From Enterobacter sp. JBIWA008 (GTDB lineage Bacteria > Pseudomonadota > Gammaproteobacteria > Enterobacterales > Enterobacteriaceae): a DNA stretch of 64,000 nt. Position 1 is the stretch's first letter. The number at the start of each line of letters is the position of its first letter. Location of the stretch: contig NZ_CP074149.1 of assembly GCF_019968765.1 (NCBI RefSeq), forward strand, positions 3,782,001 to 3,846,000, read 5' to 3'. Below, one piece after another: positions 37,990 through 49,444 of this stretch. The notes under the pieces were generated by a model. That model saw only the letters and a program-made list of their open reading frames with translations. It made no database searches and had not been told where the DNA came from. A program made the translations under genes and the position numbers.

Positions 37990-38014
37990 TACTGTCAAAA
38001 TATTTTTGACAGTA
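37990..38014. promoter_or_regulatory. Palindromic LysR-type box
   Basis: TACTGTCAAAA – TAT – TTTTGACAGTA is a perfect 11-bp inverted repeat, 9 bases from the LysR start codon and 71 before the divergent MFS gene. The right arm contains TTGACA, which could be the −35 of the MFS promoter. Likely binding site of the adjacent LysR protein; not tested. Confidence 0.7.
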
Positions 38015-38085
38015 TATCGCGCTTTATCAGGTTTATCCGTGCTTCCCGGGTCGATACGATACGCCACCTCACCGGAGGATCCACC

Positions 38086-39288
38086 ATGACGTATCGCAGC
38101 AAAGTCGCCGTTGTTTATCTGCTGGGCTTTTTTCTTGATTTGATCAATATGTTTATTGCCAGCGTCGCGTTCCCGGCTATGGCTCACGCCTTTAACACCA
38201 CGCCTTCAGCCCTTGCCTGGGTCAGTAACGGATACATTGCCGGCCTGACGCTGGTGATCCCTTTCAGCAGCGTGCTCACGCGCCGCATCGGGCCAAAGCG
38301 CGTCATCCTGCTCTCGCTTTTTCTGTTCAGCGCAGCTTCCGCTGCGGCGGGCTTGTCTGGAACGCTTGAAAGCCTGATCGCCTGGCGAGTGATCCAGGGG
38401 GTGGGAGGAGGCTTACTGATCCCCGTCGGACAGGCCCTGACCTGGCAACAGTTTAAGCCTCACGAGCGTGCCCGACTCTCCTCGGCGGTGATGCTGGTCG
38501 CGTTGCTTGCCCCCGCCTGCTCCCCGGCTATCGGCGGCCTGCTGGTGCAGACGCTAAGCTGGCGATGGATATTTTTCGCCACGCTACCGGTCGCTATCGT
38601 GACCTTTGTTTTAGCCTGCCTGTGGCTTAAACACGAAATGCCCGCGATGAACGCGGCCAGACTGCTAAACCTGTCGTTGCTCGCGGACCCGCTTTTACGT
38701 TTTTCCATGCTTGTCTATATCTGCGTACCCGGCATGTTTATTGGGGTGAACGTCACGGGCATGTTTTATCTTCAGCACGAAGCGAACATGAGTCCAGCCG
38801 AAACGGGGATGCTCATGCTGCCGTGGTCTGTGGCATCGTTTATCGCCATCACGGTAACGGGACGCTATTTTAACCGTATCGGCCCCCGACCGCCGATCGT
38901 CATCGGCTGCCTGCTGCAGGCGACGGGTATTCTGCTTCTGATTAACGTCAGTTCGGCTACGCTGCTACCTGCCGTTGCGTTTACCCTGATGGGCGCGGGG
39001 GGAAGCCTGTGCAGCAGTACGGCTCAGAGCAGCGCTTTTCTCACGACGCGCCGGGAAGAGATGCCGGATGCCAGCGCGCTGTGGAATCTTAATCGCCAGC
39101 TGAGCTTTTTTGCCGGTGCCCTGCTGCTGGCGGAGGCGCTGAACCTGGCGCAGGCCTGGCTGACACCGCTCGCGGCCTGGCACGGAATGTTTATTTTTGC
39201 CGCAGGCATGACCTTGCTGCCTGTACTGTACGTTTTTCAACTTAACAATACGCAGGTGCTCGCCCAGCTGCGACAGGAGAATTCATGA
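38086..39288 (+). CDS. MFS transporter, EmrB/DHA-like
   Basis: This 400-residue major-facilitator protein has about twelve membrane segments, loop motif LTRRIGPKRVILL, and a motif C-like stretch in segment 5 (LLAPACSPAIGGLL). That pattern is typical of proton-driven drug exporters. It overlaps the next gene by 4 bases and is divergent from the LysR gene. Substrate unknown. Confidence 0.85.
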   Translation: MTYRSKVAVVYLLGFFLDLINMFIASVAFPAMAHAFNTTPSALAWVSNGYIAGLTLVIPFSSVLTRRIGPKRVILLSLFLFSAASAAAGLSGTLESLIAWRVIQGVGGGLLIPVGQALTWQQFKPHERARLSSAVMLVALLAPACSPAIGGLLVQTLSWRWIFFATLPVAIVTFVLACLWLKHEMPAMNAARLLNLSLLADPLLRFSMLVYICVPGMFIGVNVTGMFYLQHEANMSPAETGMLMLPWSVASFIAITVTGRYFNRIGPRPPIVIGCLLQATGILLLINVSSATLLPAVAFTLMGAGGSLCSSTAQSSAFLTTRREEMPDASALWNLNRQLSFFAGALLLAEALNLAQAWLTPLAAWHGMFIFAAGMTLLPVLYVFQLNNTQVLAQLRQENS

Positions 39289-39662
39289 CGCCTTTCGAAC
39301 ACGACATTATCGACCTCCACATTGCGCTTGAAGACTGGTTAGGCAAAGGTGAAGGTGATTCCGACGCCCTGCTCGCCCGTTTCCATCCAGATTTCCTGAT
39401 GATCCCGCCGGGCGGCGTTCATATCGACAATATCGGTCTGGTCAGTTTTCTGGAAAAACAGCGCGGAAGCCGTCCCGGACTGAAGATCGTCATTGACGAA
39501 TTATCCACGATTGAGCGCAGGGATCGTGGCGCGGTGCTGCACTACCGGGAAACGCAAACCCGGCCAGACCTGCCAGACAACGTGCGCTGGTCAACCGCAG
39601 TGCTCAATCAGGAAGGCGATCGGATATTGTGGCGGCTGCTGCACGAAACGGCGCAGCCGTAG
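39285..39662 (+). CDS. SnoaL/DUF4440-like small protein
   Basis: This 125-residue cytoplasmic protein looks like a member of the NTF2/SnoaL-like fold (DUF4440 type): an N-terminal helix with DLHIALEDWL, HPDFLMIPPGG, then strands ending in WRLLHET. Such proteins bind small ligands, and some are isomerases or hydrolases; the family does not predict an activity here. It is cotranscribed with the preceding MFS gene (4-base overlap). Confidence 0.65.
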   Translation: MTPFEHDIIDLHIALEDWLGKGEGDSDALLARFHPDFLMIPPGGVHIDNIGLVSFLEKQRGSRPGLKIVIDELSTIERRDRGAVLHYRETQTRPDLPDNVRWSTAVLNQEGDRILWRLLHETAQP

Positions 39663-39670
39663 CGCAAAAG

Positions 39671-39701
39671 AAAAAGGCCCGTCTCACGACGGGCCTTTTT
39701 T
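39671..39701. terminator. Bidirectional terminator before rpoS end
   Basis: AAAAAGGCCCGTC – TCAC(G) – ACGGGCCTTTTT: long GC-rich stem flanked by A-run and T-run, so it works on both strands. It ends the MFS/SnoaL unit on the plus strand and rpoS on the minus strand. Confidence 0.92.
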
Positions 39702-39714
39702 GACGAAAGGTTGC

Positions 39715-40707
39715 TTATTCGCGGAACAGCGCTTCGATATTCAGACCTTGCCCCTGCAGAATTTCACGCAGGCGGCGCAGACCTTCAACCTGAATCTGAC
39801 GAACACGTTCACGGGTCAGGCCAATTTCGCGGCCAACGTCTTCCAGTGTCGCAGCTTCATACCCCAGTAAACCGAAACGACGTGCCAGCACTTCACGCTG
39901 TTTGGCGTTCAGCTCGAACAGCCATTTAACGATGCTCTGTTTCATGTCATCGTCCTGCGTGGTGTCTTCCGGACCGTTGTCTTTTTCATCGGCCAGGATG
40001 TCCAGCAGCGCTTTTTCGGAGTCGCCACCCAGCGGGGTGTCAACGGAGGTAATGCGCTCGTTGAGACGCAGCATACGGCTTACGTCATCAACCGGTTTAT
40101 CGAGTTGTTCGGCAATTTCTTCTGCGCTTGGCTCGTGGTCCAGTTTATGGGACAACTCGCGCGCGGTGCGCAGATAAACGTTCAACTCTTTGACGATGTG
40201 AATCGGCAGGCGAATCGTACGGGTCTGGTTCATAATAGCCCGTTCGATGGTCTGACGAATCCACCAGGTCGCGTAGGTTGAGAAACGGAACCCGCGCTCC
40301 GGGTCAAACTTCTCAACTGCGCGGATGAGACCTAAGTTGCCCTCTTCAATCAGATCCAGCAGAGCCAGACCACGATTGCCGTAACGGCGAGCAATTTTCA
40401 CGACCAGTCGCAGGTTACTTTCAATCATGCGACGGCGCGAGGCCACATCACCACGCAAAGCACGACGTGCGAAATAGACTTCTTCTTCGGCCGTTAGCAG
40501 TGGGGAGTAACCAATCTCCCCAAGGTAAAGCTGAGTCGCGTCCAGTACACGCTGTGTGGCGCCCTGCGATAACAGCTCTTCTTCAGCCAAATCGTTATCA
40601 CTGGGTTCCTCTTCTACTAAGGCTTTTTCGTCAAAAGCCTCTACTCCGTTCTCATCAAATTCCGCGTCTTCATTTAAATCATGAACTTTCAGCGTATTCT
40701 GACTCAT
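39715..40707 (-). CDS. rpoS: RNA polymerase sigma factor RpoS
   Basis: RpoS (330 residues, the E. coli length) is the stationary-phase and general stress sigma factor. Regions are complete: 1.2–2.4 (about 55–165, with [19 protein letters not shown] and [16 protein letters not shown]), region 3, and region 4.2 with the helix-turn-helix [23 protein letters not shown] 40707 (MSQNTLKV) follows AGGAGCCACC, the E. coli start. No truncation or early stop, although rpoS often varies in laboratory strains. Confidence 0.98.
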   Translation of the reverse strand: MSQNTLKVHDLNEDAEFDENGVEAFDEKALVEEEPSDNDLAEEELLSQGATQRVLDATQLYLGEIGYSPLLTAEEEVYFARRALRGDVASRRRMIESNLRLVVKIARRYGNRGLALLDLIEEGNLGLIRAVEKFDPERGFRFSTYATWWIRQTIERAIMNQTRTIRLPIHIVKELNVYLRTARELSHKLDHEPSAEEIAEQLDKPVDDVSRMLRLNERITSVDTPLGGDSEKALLDILADEKDNGPEDTTQDDDMKQSIVKWLFELNAKQREVLARRFGLLGYEAATLEDVGREIGLTRERVRQIQVEGLRRLREILQGQGLNIEALFRE

Positions 40708-40766
40708 AAGGTGGCTCCTACCCGTGATCCCTGAACGAGACACCCTGGCTGGCATGCCCCGTCAAA

Positions 40767-41891
40767 TTATCGCTGCGGCAAATACTGCAGCGGGTTTACG
40801 GATTTCCCCTTGTAACGAATTTCAAAATGCAAGCGTGTAGAACTGGTTCCGGTGCTACCCATGGTAGCTATTTTTTGCCCCGCCTTAACTTCTTGTTGTT
40901 CCCGGACCAGCATTGTGTCGTTATGGGCGTAGGCACTCAGGTAATCATCGTTATGTTTGATGATAATAAGATTACCGTAACCGCGCAGAGCGTTACCGGC
41001 ATACACAACGCGTCCGTCTGCGGTCGCGATGATAGCCTGTCCTTTACTCCCTGCGATATCGATCCCTTTATTTCCCCCTTCGGAGGAAGAGAAGTTTTCG
41101 ATAACCTTGCCGTCAGTTGGCCAGCGCCATGCAGAAATTGGCGAACTGGAGGTCATACTGCTGGCAGTCGGTTCAGTAGAGCTAACCACAGGTGCCGTCA
41201 CCGGTGCTGTGACAACAGTCGCAGTACCTTTATTATTCGGCAACATTTTGTTAGCAGTCTGATCACCTGAATCCTCAGAATACGTAATTACAGGTTGTGA
41301 AGCAACCATCGTGGTGGATTTTTGTGCAGGCTTCACGCTGTTATTTTGAGCAGTCACATCAGCCGCTGAAACGGTGTTGCCTGGCGTAAGCGGCGTGCCC
41401 GTCGCGTTGCCCACCTGGAGCGTTTGCCCGACTTCCAGACCATACGGGGCCTGGACGTTATTGCGCTGCGCGAGGTCACGGAAATCGTTCCCGGTGATCC
41501 ACGCAATGTAGAACAGCGTATCGCCGCGCTTCACGGTATAGGTGCTGCCGCCGGTATAGCTGCCTTTCGGAATGTTCCCATACTGACGGTTATAGACTAT
41601 GCGGCCATTTTGAGTCTGAACAGGCTGTTCGACTGGCTGAACCTGCATTGGCTGTGTAACAGGATGTTGCACAGGCTGAATTTGTGGTGTTTGCTGCTGC
41701 GCAGCAGTACCCATTTTAGGCGGAGGTGTGATCAACATTCCGCTGGACGTGTTACCGGAGCCGCTGTTTCCGCCAACAGAACTGACGGGGGCAGGCGCGT
41801 TGTTAGAACTTGTACAGCCTGCCAGCCAGAGCGAAACCAGTGATAATGCCGCAACACGGCTGATGGTGAATTTAGGGCTTCCCGCGCTCAT
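40767..41891 (-). CDS. nlpD: Murein hydrolase activator lipoprotein NlpD
   Basis: NlpD (374 residues) activates the amidase AmiC at the division site and is an outer-membrane lipoprotein. The signal peptide ends in the lipobox LAGC (about residue 25). A LysM domain ([20 protein letters not shown], about 119–165) binds peptidoglycan, and the C-terminal LytM/M23 domain (about 270–370) is degenerate for catalysis in this family. The main rpoS promoter lies inside this gene in E. coli. Confidence 0.96.
   Translation of the reverse strand: MSAGSPKFTISRVAALSLVSLWLAGCTSSNNAPAPVSSVGGNSGSGNTSSGMLITPPPKMGTAAQQQTPQIQPVQHPVTQPMQVQPVEQPVQTQNGRIVYNRQYGNIPKGSYTGGSTYTVKRGDTLFYIAWITGNDFRDLAQRNNVQAPYGLEVGQTLQVGNATGTPLTPGNTVSAADVTAQNNSVKPAQKSTTMVASQPVITYSEDSGDQTANKMLPNNKGTATVVTAPVTAPVVSSTEPTASSMTSSSPISAWRWPTDGKVIENFSSSEGGNKGIDIAGSKGQAIIATADGRVVYAGNALRGYGNLIIIKHNDDYLSAYAHNDTMLVREQQEVKAGQKIATMGSTGTSSTRLHFEIRYKGKSVNPLQYLPQR
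40792..40816 (-). promoter_or_regulatory. sRNA-pairing segment in the rpoS leader
   Basis: On the minus strand, in the end of nlpD and about 85–110 bases before the rpoS start, stands GTTACAAGGGGAAATCCGTA followed by AACCC. This is the stretch of the E. coli rpoS 5' leader that pairs with the small RNAs DsrA, RprA and ArcZ to open the translation-blocking hairpin. Conservation of the segment is seen; the regulation is taken from E. coli. Confidence 0.6.
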
Positions 41892-42007
41892 TTATCCCCC
41901 AGGAATGTGTTAACTACCAGTGACTTAAAATTTACCGTGATGGCACGAATCTTTCGCGCCACACCATACGCTGAATTTGCCTTAATAACCCTGGATAATT
42001 CCGAGTC

Positions 42008-43369
<1,362 letters not shown>

Positions 43370-43389
<20 letters not shown>

Positions 43390-44419
43390 AATCACCCGAG
43401 GTGTTGATAAGTTCCCTGACAACGCTGGTGGCAAAGCTACCTGCCGGTAGCCAGAAGCGTAACTCGACGGTTACATCATCCCACCAGTTCCAGCTTAACT
43501 GCTGCGGATAGAGCAGCATCGCGCGGCGTGCCGCTTCGACTTTTTCCCGCACCAGCAAGGATTGTAATTCTGGCGCATCCGCTACGGCTGACTGCTCGGC
43601 GGCCAGCGCGTCGCCCTGAGTTCCCCAGTCGCCCGTACCGGGCAGCGCGGCGGTAATCATCAGCGCTTTTGCGTCCACGCGCGACTGCACATCGGCCATT
43701 TCTTCGGCCGTTGCCACAAACCAGCTTCCGCGTCCCGCTAATTGTAGCGCATCGCCAACAACAACTTGATTCGCGTCCGGTTTTTTCAGCCTTTCGCTCA
43801 CAATCTGATTAAACAACGCGCTGCGGGCCGCCGACAACCAAAAACTGCGTTTATTCCTGTCACGCATCGGTGCATCGCTTTGCGCCCAGCGCAGCGCACC
43901 CTGCAGGTTGCTACCGCCAATGCCAAAGCGCTGCGCGCCAAAGTAGTTCGGTACACCGCGTTCACTGATAGCGTTCAGACGTTTTTCAACATCTTCGCGG
44001 TGGGACACTTCGCGCAGCACCAGCGTAAAGTCGTTCCCCTTCAACGCCCCCAGACGCAGTTTGCGCTTGTGGCGGACGAACTCCAGTACCTTACAGCCTT
44101 CAAGCTCAAATTTGCTTAAATCAGGCATCGTATTGCCGGGAACGCGCGCGCAGAGCCACTGTTCAGTGACCGCGTGTTTATCTTTCTGCCCGGCAAAGCT
44201 CACTTCGCGGGCATGAATTTTGAGGAATTTTGCCAGCGCGTCGGCTACAAAGCGTGTATTGCAGCCATTTTTCAGAATACGCACCAGGATATGTTCGCCT
44301 TCGCCATCCGGTTCAAAGCCCAGATCCTCCACCACAAGAAAATCTTCCGGGCTGGCTTTCAGCACCCCGTTCCCCTGCGGTTTACCGTGCAGGTATGTCA
44401 GATTATCGAAGTCCGTCAT
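43370..44419 (-). CDS. truD: tRNA pseudouridine(13) synthase TruD
   Basis: TruD (349 residues, E. coli length) makes pseudouridine at position 13 of tRNA-Glu. The catalytic aspartate is in [10 protein letters not shown] (about residue 80), and NYFGAQRFG follows near residue 130. It overlaps ispF by 4 bases and surE by 20, so these genes are tightly coupled. Confidence 0.97.
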
Positions 44420-44895
44420 TTGCTTGCCTTCAGCAGCAGCGCCACGGCTTCACAGGCAATCCCTTCGCCGCGCCCGGTAAAGCCCAGCTTCTCGGTCGTC
44501 GTCGCTTTGACGTTCACGTCGTCCATATGGCAGCCCAGATCTTCTGCAATAAAAACGCGCATCTGCGGAATGTGCGGCAGCATTTTCGGGGCCTGGGCAA
44601 TAATCGTCACGTCGACGTTGCCAAGGGTGTAGCCTTTCGCCTGAATGCGGCGCCACGCTTCGCGCAGCAGTTCGCGGCTGTCCGCCCCTTTAAATGCCGG
44701 GTCAGTGTCCGGGAACAGCTTGCCGATATCCCCCAGCGCGGCAGCGCCCAGCAGCGCGTCGGTCAGCGCATGCAGCGCAACGTCGCCATCAGAATGCGCC
44801 AGCAGTCCTTTTTCATAAGGAATACGCACGCCGCCAATGATAATTGGGCCTTCTCCGCCAAAGGCGTGTACATCAAAACCGTGTCCAATTCGCAT
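44416..44895 (-). CDS. ispF: 2-C-methylerythritol 2,4-cyclodiphosphate synthase IspF
   Basis: IspF (159 residues) makes the cyclic diphosphate intermediate of the MEP isoprenoid pathway. Zinc ligands are in GHGFDVHAF (D8, H10) and [13 protein letters not shown] (H42). Length is that of E. coli IspF. Its start codon shares a base with the ispD stop, as usual for this pair. Confidence 0.97.
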   Translation of the reverse strand: MRIGHGFDVHAFGGEGPIIIGGVRIPYEKGLLAHSDGDVALHALTDALLGAAALGDIGKLFPDTDPAFKGADSRELLREAWRRIQAKGYTLGNVDVTIIAQAPKMLPHIPQMRVFIAEDLGCHMDDVNVKATTTEKLGFTGRGEGIACEAVALLLKASK

Positions 44896-45605
44896 TATGC
44901 CTTCTCCTGATGGGTCGAACGGGTAAGATAGAATTCCGCGAGCTGTAAATCTTCCGGACGCGTAACTTTTATATTATCAGCGCGTCCTTCAACAAGCTCA
45001 GGGTGGAAACCGCAATATTCCAGCGCAGAGGCTTCGTCCGTGATGGTCGCACCTTCTTTAAGCGCACGCGTTAAGCAGTCGTGGAGTAATTCGCGGGGGA
45101 AAAATTGTGGCGTCAGCGCGTGCCATAAATCGACGCGATCGACGGTGTGGGCGATAGCCTGTTTGCCCGGCTCGGCGCGCTTCATGGTGTCGCGCACCGG
45201 CGCGGCCAGAATCCCGCCAACCCTGCTTGTTTCGCTCAGGGCCAGCAGGCGCGCAAGATCGTCCTGATGCAGACAAGGACGCGCCGCGTCATGCACCAGC
45301 ACCCACGGCGCGTTTCCGGCGGCCTGAATGCCCGCCAGCACGGAATCGGCGCGCTCGGCGCCACCGTCAACGACGGTAATCTGCGGATGATTTGCCAGCG
45401 GTAGCTGTGCGAAACGTTCATCGCCCGGGCTGATAGCGATGATCGCCCGCGTCACCCGCGGGTGCGCCAGCAGCGCCGCCACGGCGTGCTCAAGGATAGT
45501 TTTATCGCCAATTGAGAGGTACTGCTTGGGACATTCTGTCTGCATGCGCCGACCAAAACCTGCGGCCGGCACCACGGCGCATACGTCCGAAAAAGTTACT
45601 GCCAT
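44895..45605 (-). CDS. ispD: MEP cytidylyltransferase IspD
   Basis: IspD (236 residues, E. coli length) transfers CMP to 2-C-methylerythritol 4-phosphate. The nucleotide-binding N-terminus is [11 protein letters not shown], and VHDAARPCL marks the substrate site. I chose ATG 45605 ([11 protein letters not shown]), since the 21 residues upstream in frame run into ftsB sequence and have no family match. Located between ftsB and ispF. Confidence 0.96.
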   Translation of the reverse strand: MAVTFSDVCAVVPAAGFGRRMQTECPKQYLSIGDKTILEHAVAALLAHPRVTRAIIAISPGDERFAQLPLANHPQITVVDGGAERADSVLAGIQAAGNAPWVLVHDAARPCLHQDDLARLLALSETSRVGGILAAPVRDTMKRAEPGKQAIAHTVDRVDLWHALTPQFFPRELLHDCLTRALKEGATITDEASALEYCGFHPELVEGRADNIKVTRPEDLQLAEFYLTRSTHQEKA

Positions 45606-45624
45606 GTCGTAATCCTGGGCCTGA

Positions 45625-45936
45625 TTATCGATTGTTTTGTGCTGAGCCCTGATTGCGTTTAGACGCATCCGGAACCAGACGATAAAAGGTTTCGCCCGGC
45701 TTAGTCATACTGAGTTCATTGCGTGCGCGTTCCTCAATCGCCTCTTGCCCACCATTGAGGTCATCAATTTCAGCAAAGAGTTGATCGTTTCGCGCCTTAA
45801 GTTTGGCGTTTGTTGCCTGCTGAGCCGCGACGTCATCGCTCACCCGGCTATAGTCGTGCAGTCCGTTCTTACCGAACCACAGCGAATATTGCAGCCAGAT
45901 TAGCAAAGCCAGCAACAGCAGCGTTAGTTTACCCAT
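45625..45936 (-). CDS. ftsB: Cell division protein FtsB
   Basis: FtsB (103 residues) is a bitopic division protein that forms the FtsQLB complex. One N-terminal membrane segment ([19 protein letters not shown]) is followed by a coiled coil (about residues 30–70, [22 protein letters not shown]) outside the membrane. Length equals the E. coli protein. Confidence 0.96.
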   Translation of the reverse strand: MGKLTLLLLALLIWLQYSLWFGKNGLHDYSRVSDDVAAQQATNAKLKARNDQLFAEIDDLNGGQEAIEERARNELSMTKPGETFYRLVPDASKRNQGSAQNNR

Positions 45937-46102
45937 CCTGCCCCCTGAAAAACGGCATCATCATCCCAAGACTTCCCCAGAGCACTACGCCGGGGTAACA
46001 GAGATGCCGCAACATCGCGGGCAAATGTACCACATTTTTTCCGCAGAATCGTCCTGCTCAATATCGTTACACAGTTGGTTACGGTTTGAATTATGGCTGA
46101 AG

Positions 46103-46429
46103 TTAGCCCATGAGCCACAAAAATAACAGACCAAACATCAGAACCACCGTCACAATCGTGACCACGGTGCTGTACAGGAGCTTGCCATTGAGCAGCGAGT
46201 GCAGCGCAATGCCGACGACAACCGCGACGGGCATCAACGCCAGAAAGAAAGGCCAGGTGTAGAGAAAGAAGAACAGCGTGTTGCCGCCGTAGAGGAGAAA
46301 CGGAATGCCCAGCGCCAGCAACCATGAGACGAAGCCAATGATGGCCCCAGGAAATGACCAGGTCGTTTCGTCGTCGGTCGCTAGCGGCTCCGACCCGGTG
46401 GTGGTGATGTAATGTTCACTGTTGCGCAT
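46103..46429 (-). CDS. ygbE: Inner-membrane protein YgbE (DUF3561)
   Basis: This 108-residue protein has three predicted membrane segments (GAIIGFVSWLLALGIPFLLY, FFLYTWPFFLALMPVAVVVG and a C-terminal VVTIVTVVLMFGLLFLWLM) and matches E. coli YgbE, which also lies between ftsB and cysC. Function unknown. It is 58 bases downstream of cysC; a weak hairpin in that gap (GTTCGGGAAGACAGCTCCCG) may end the cysDNC transcript. Confidence 0.92.
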   Translation of the reverse strand: MRNSEHYITTTGSEPLATDDETTWSFPGAIIGFVSWLLALGIPFLLYGGNTLFFFLYTWPFFLALMPVAVVVGIALHSLLNGKLLYSTVVTIVTVVLMFGLLFLWLMG

Positions 46430-46487
46430 AGCTAATCCTGTGACCGTGACTCATCGTTCGGGAAGACAGCTCCCGAACGATACCGTC

Positions 46488-47093
46488 TCAGGATCTGATA
46501 ATATCGTCCCGTCTGAGCAGGTCTAATAATTGGCTTACTAAATTTGTTACCAATTGTTGACCCTCCAGGTGAATCTCAGGCGATTCAGGCGCTTCGTATA
46601 CCGCGTCAATTCCGGTGAAGTTGCGCAGTTCTCCGGCACGCGCTTTCTTGTACAGCCCTTTCGGGTCGCGCGCTTCGCAAATCTCCAGCGGGGTATCGAC
46701 AAACACCTCGATAAAGCGATCCTGTCCCACGCGTTCGCGCACCATCTGGCGCTCGGCGCGGTGCGGAGAGATAAACGCGGTCAGCACCACCAGCCCGGCG
46801 TCAGCCATCAGGCTGGCGACTTCGCCCACCCGGCGGATGTTCTCTTTGCGGTCATCGTCGCTAAACCCTAAATCGCTGCACAAGCCGTGACGCACGTTGT
46901 CTCCATCCAGCAGGTACGTGCTTACGCCCTGCTGATGCAACGCCTCTTCCAGCGCGCCCGCCACCGTTGATTTACCCGAGCCGGACAGCCCGGTAAACCA
47001 CAGCACAACTCCACGGTGACCGTGGAGTTGTTCGCGCTGGGCGACGGTGACCGGATGAGGATGCCAGACGACGTTCTCATCATGGGCGGCCAT
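46488..47093 (-). CDS. cysC: Adenylylsulfate kinase CysC
   Basis: CysC (201 residues, E. coli length) phosphorylates APS to PAPS. The P-loop is [11 protein letters not shown] (about residue 35), and the APS-binding region has [17 protein letters not shown]. It abuts cysN (shared base) in the order cysG–cysD–cysN–cysC. Confidence 0.97.
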   Translation of the reverse strand: MAAHDENVVWHPHPVTVAQREQLHGHRGVVLWFTGLSGSGKSTVAGALEEALHQQGVSTYLLDGDNVRHGLCSDLGFSDDDRKENIRRVGEVASLMADAGLVVLTAFISPHRAERQMVRERVGQDRFIEVFVDTPLEICEARDPKGLYKKARAGELRNFTGIDAVYEAPESPEIHLEGQQLVTNLVSQLLDLLRRDDIIRS

Positions 47094-48517
47094 TACTTAC
47101 CTCCCAGCAGATCGCGTGCGCCCCAGTGCGGGAAGTGTTTACGCACCAGCGCGTTCAGCTCCAGCTCGAAGGCGCTGAATTCAGACGCCGCGGCAGCCTG
47201 TTTAATCGGTTCGCGTACCATACCGGCCCCGACGGTAACGTTGGTCAGCCTGTCGATAAAGATAAGCCCTCCCGTCACCGGGTTTTGCTGATACGGATCC
47301 AGCACCAGCGGTTCGTCGAAGGTCAGATCGACCAGACCAATACCGTTCAGGGGCAGTTCGGTGACCTCGCGCTGGGTCAGGTTATTGATATCCACCTGGA
47401 ACTGAATGCCGTCCACGCGGGCGCGGGTCTTCTTGCCGGCAATTTTGATGTCATAGCTCTGGCCCGCGGTCAGCGGCTGTTCGGCCATCCACACCACGTC
47501 CACGGAAGCTCCCTGCACTGCCGCCAGCGTTTCCTGCGCGTCGACCAGCAGGTCGCCCCGGCTGATATCAATTTCGTCTTTCAGCACCAGCGTTACGGCC
47601 TCACCGGCGCCCGCGTCCTGCAGGTCACCGTCGAAGGTGACGATGCGGGCGATGGTGGATTCCACGCCGGATGGCAGCACCTTGACGCGCTGACCTACCT
47701 TCACGGAGCCTGACGCGAGGGTGCCAGAGAAACCGCGGAAATCGAGGTTTGGACGGTTCACGTACTGCACCGGGAAGCGCATCGGCTGGGTGTCGACCAC
47801 GCGCTGAATTTCAACGGTTTCCAGCACTTCCAGCAGCGTCGGGCCGCTGTACCACGGCATGTTCGCGCTCTGGGAGGCGACGTTATCACCTTCCAGCGCC
47901 GAAAGCGGTACAAAGCGAATATCCAGGTTACCCGGCAGCTGTTCGGCAAAGGTCAGATAGCTCTGGCGGATCTCCTCGAACTTCTCTTCGCTGAAGTTCA
48001 CCAGATCCATCTTGTTGACCGCCACTACCAGGTGTTTGATCCCCAGCAGCGTCGAGATAAAGCTGTGGCGACGGGTCTGATCCAGCACGCCTTTACGCGC
48101 GTCCATCAGCAGGATCGCCAGGTCGCAGGTGGACGCGCCGGTCGCCATGTTACGGGTGTACTGCTCGTGTCCCGGGGTATCGGCAATAATAAATTTGCGC
48201 TTCTCGGTAGAGAAGTAGCGGTAGGCCACGTCGATGGTGATGCCCTGCTCGCGCTCCGCCTGCAGGCCATCCACCAGCAGGGCCAGGTCGAGTTTTTCAC
48301 CCTGGGTGCCGTGACGTTTACTGTCGTTATGCAGGGAAGAGAGCTGATCTTCATAAATCTGGCGCGTATCGTGCAGCAGGCGGCCAATCAGGGTACTTTT
48401 CCCGTCATCCACGCTGCCGCAGGTCAGAAAACGCAGCAGGCTTTTGTGTTGTTGCGCGTGCAGATACGCTTCCACGCCGCCTTCGTTGGCAATTTGTTGA
48501 GCAATAGTGGTATTCAT
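47093..48517 (-). CDS. cysN: Sulfate adenylyltransferase GTPase subunit CysN
   Basis: CysN (474 residues) uses GTP hydrolysis to drive APS formation by CysD. The GTPase motifs are [19 protein letters not shown] (G1), [17 protein letters not shown] (G3) and VNKMDLV (G4), with EF-Tu-like barrels after them. It is one residue shorter than E. coli CysN. It begins 9 bases after cysD. Confidence 0.97.
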   Translation of the reverse strand: MNTTIAQQIANEGGVEAYLHAQQHKSLLRFLTCGSVDDGKSTLIGRLLHDTRQIYEDQLSSLHNDSKRHGTQGEKLDLALLVDGLQAEREQGITIDVAYRYFSTEKRKFIIADTPGHEQYTRNMATGASTCDLAILLMDARKGVLDQTRRHSFISTLLGIKHLVVAVNKMDLVNFSEEKFEEIRQSYLTFAEQLPGNLDIRFVPLSALEGDNVASQSANMPWYSGPTLLEVLETVEIQRVVDTQPMRFPVQYVNRPNLDFRGFSGTLASGSVKVGQRVKVLPSGVESTIARIVTFDGDLQDAGAGEAVTLVLKDEIDISRGDLLVDAQETLAAVQGASVDVVWMAEQPLTAGQSYDIKIAGKKTRARVDGIQFQVDINNLTQREVTELPLNGIGLVDLTFDEPLVLDPYQQNPVTGGLIFIDRLTNVTVGAGMVREPIKQAAAASEFSAFELELNALVRKHFPHWGARDLLGGK

Positions 48518-48526
48518 GGCGGCTCC

Positions 48527-49435
48527 TTAGAAATAACCCTGACGTTTCTTCAGCTCCATGGAGCCTGCCTGGTCGCGGTCAATCACGCGCCCCTGTCGCT
48601 CGCTGGTGGTGGACACCAGCATCTCTTCGATGATCTCCGGCAGCGTCTGCGCGCTGGATTCCACCGCGCCGGTCAGCGGCCAGCATCCGAGGGTACGGAA
48701 ACGCACCATCTGTTTTTTGATCACTTCGCCCGGCTGCAGGTCGATGCGATCGTCGTCGATCATCATCAGCATGCCGTCGCGCTCCAGCACCGGGCGCTCG
48801 GCGGCCAGATACAACGGAACGATTTCGATGTTTTCCAGATAGATGTACTGCCAGATATCCAGCTCGGTCCAGTTGGAGAGCGGGAAGACGCGAATGCTTT
48901 CGCCTTTGTTAATCTGACCGTTGTAGTTGTGCCACAGCTCCGGACGCTGGTTTTTCGGATCCCAGCGGTGGAAGCGGTCGCGGAAGGAGTAGATACGCTC
49001 TTTGGCGCGGGATTTTTCTTCGTCACGGCGCGCGCCGCCGAAGGCCGCGTCAAAACCGTATTTGTTCAGCGCCTGCTTCAGCCCTTCGGTCTTCATGATA
49101 TCGGTGTGCTTGGCGCTGCCGTGCACGAAAGGGTTAATGCCCATCGCCACCCCTTCCGGGTTTTTATGCACCAGCAGCTCGCAGCCGTAGGCTTTGGCGG
49201 TACGGTCGCGGAACTCGTACATTTCGCGGAATTTCCAGCCGGTGTCCACGTGCAGCAGCGGGAACGGCAGCGTGCCCGGATAAAACGCTTTACGCGCCAG
49301 ATGCAGCATGACGCTGGAATCTTTACCGATGGAGTACATCATCACCGGGTTAGAAAACTCGGCGGCCACTTCGCGGATGATATGGATACTCTCCGCTTCG
49401 AGCTGCCGCAGGTGTGTAAGACGTTTTTGGTCCAT
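48527..49435 (-). CDS. cysD: Sulfate adenylyltransferase subunit CysD
   Basis: CysD (302 residues, E. coli length) is the catalytic subunit that makes APS from ATP and sulfate. The ATP-binding PP-motif is [13 protein letters not shown] (about residues 36–48). It follows cysG by 9 bases. Confidence 0.97.
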   Translation of the reverse strand: MDQKRLTHLRQLEAESIHIIREVAAEFSNPVMMYSIGKDSSVMLHLARKAFYPGTLPFPLLHVDTGWKFREMYEFRDRTAKAYGCELLVHKNPEGVAMGINPFVHGSAKHTDIMKTEGLKQALNKYGFDAAFGGARRDEEKSRAKERIYSFRDRFHRWDPKNQRPELWHNYNGQINKGESIRVFPLSNWTELDIWQYIYLENIEIVPLYLAAERPVLERDGMLMMIDDDRIDLQPGEVIKKQMVRFRTLGCWPLTGAVESSAQTLPEIIEEMLVSTTSERQGRVIDRDQAGSMELKKRQGYF

Positions 49436-49444
49436 AACCGTTCC

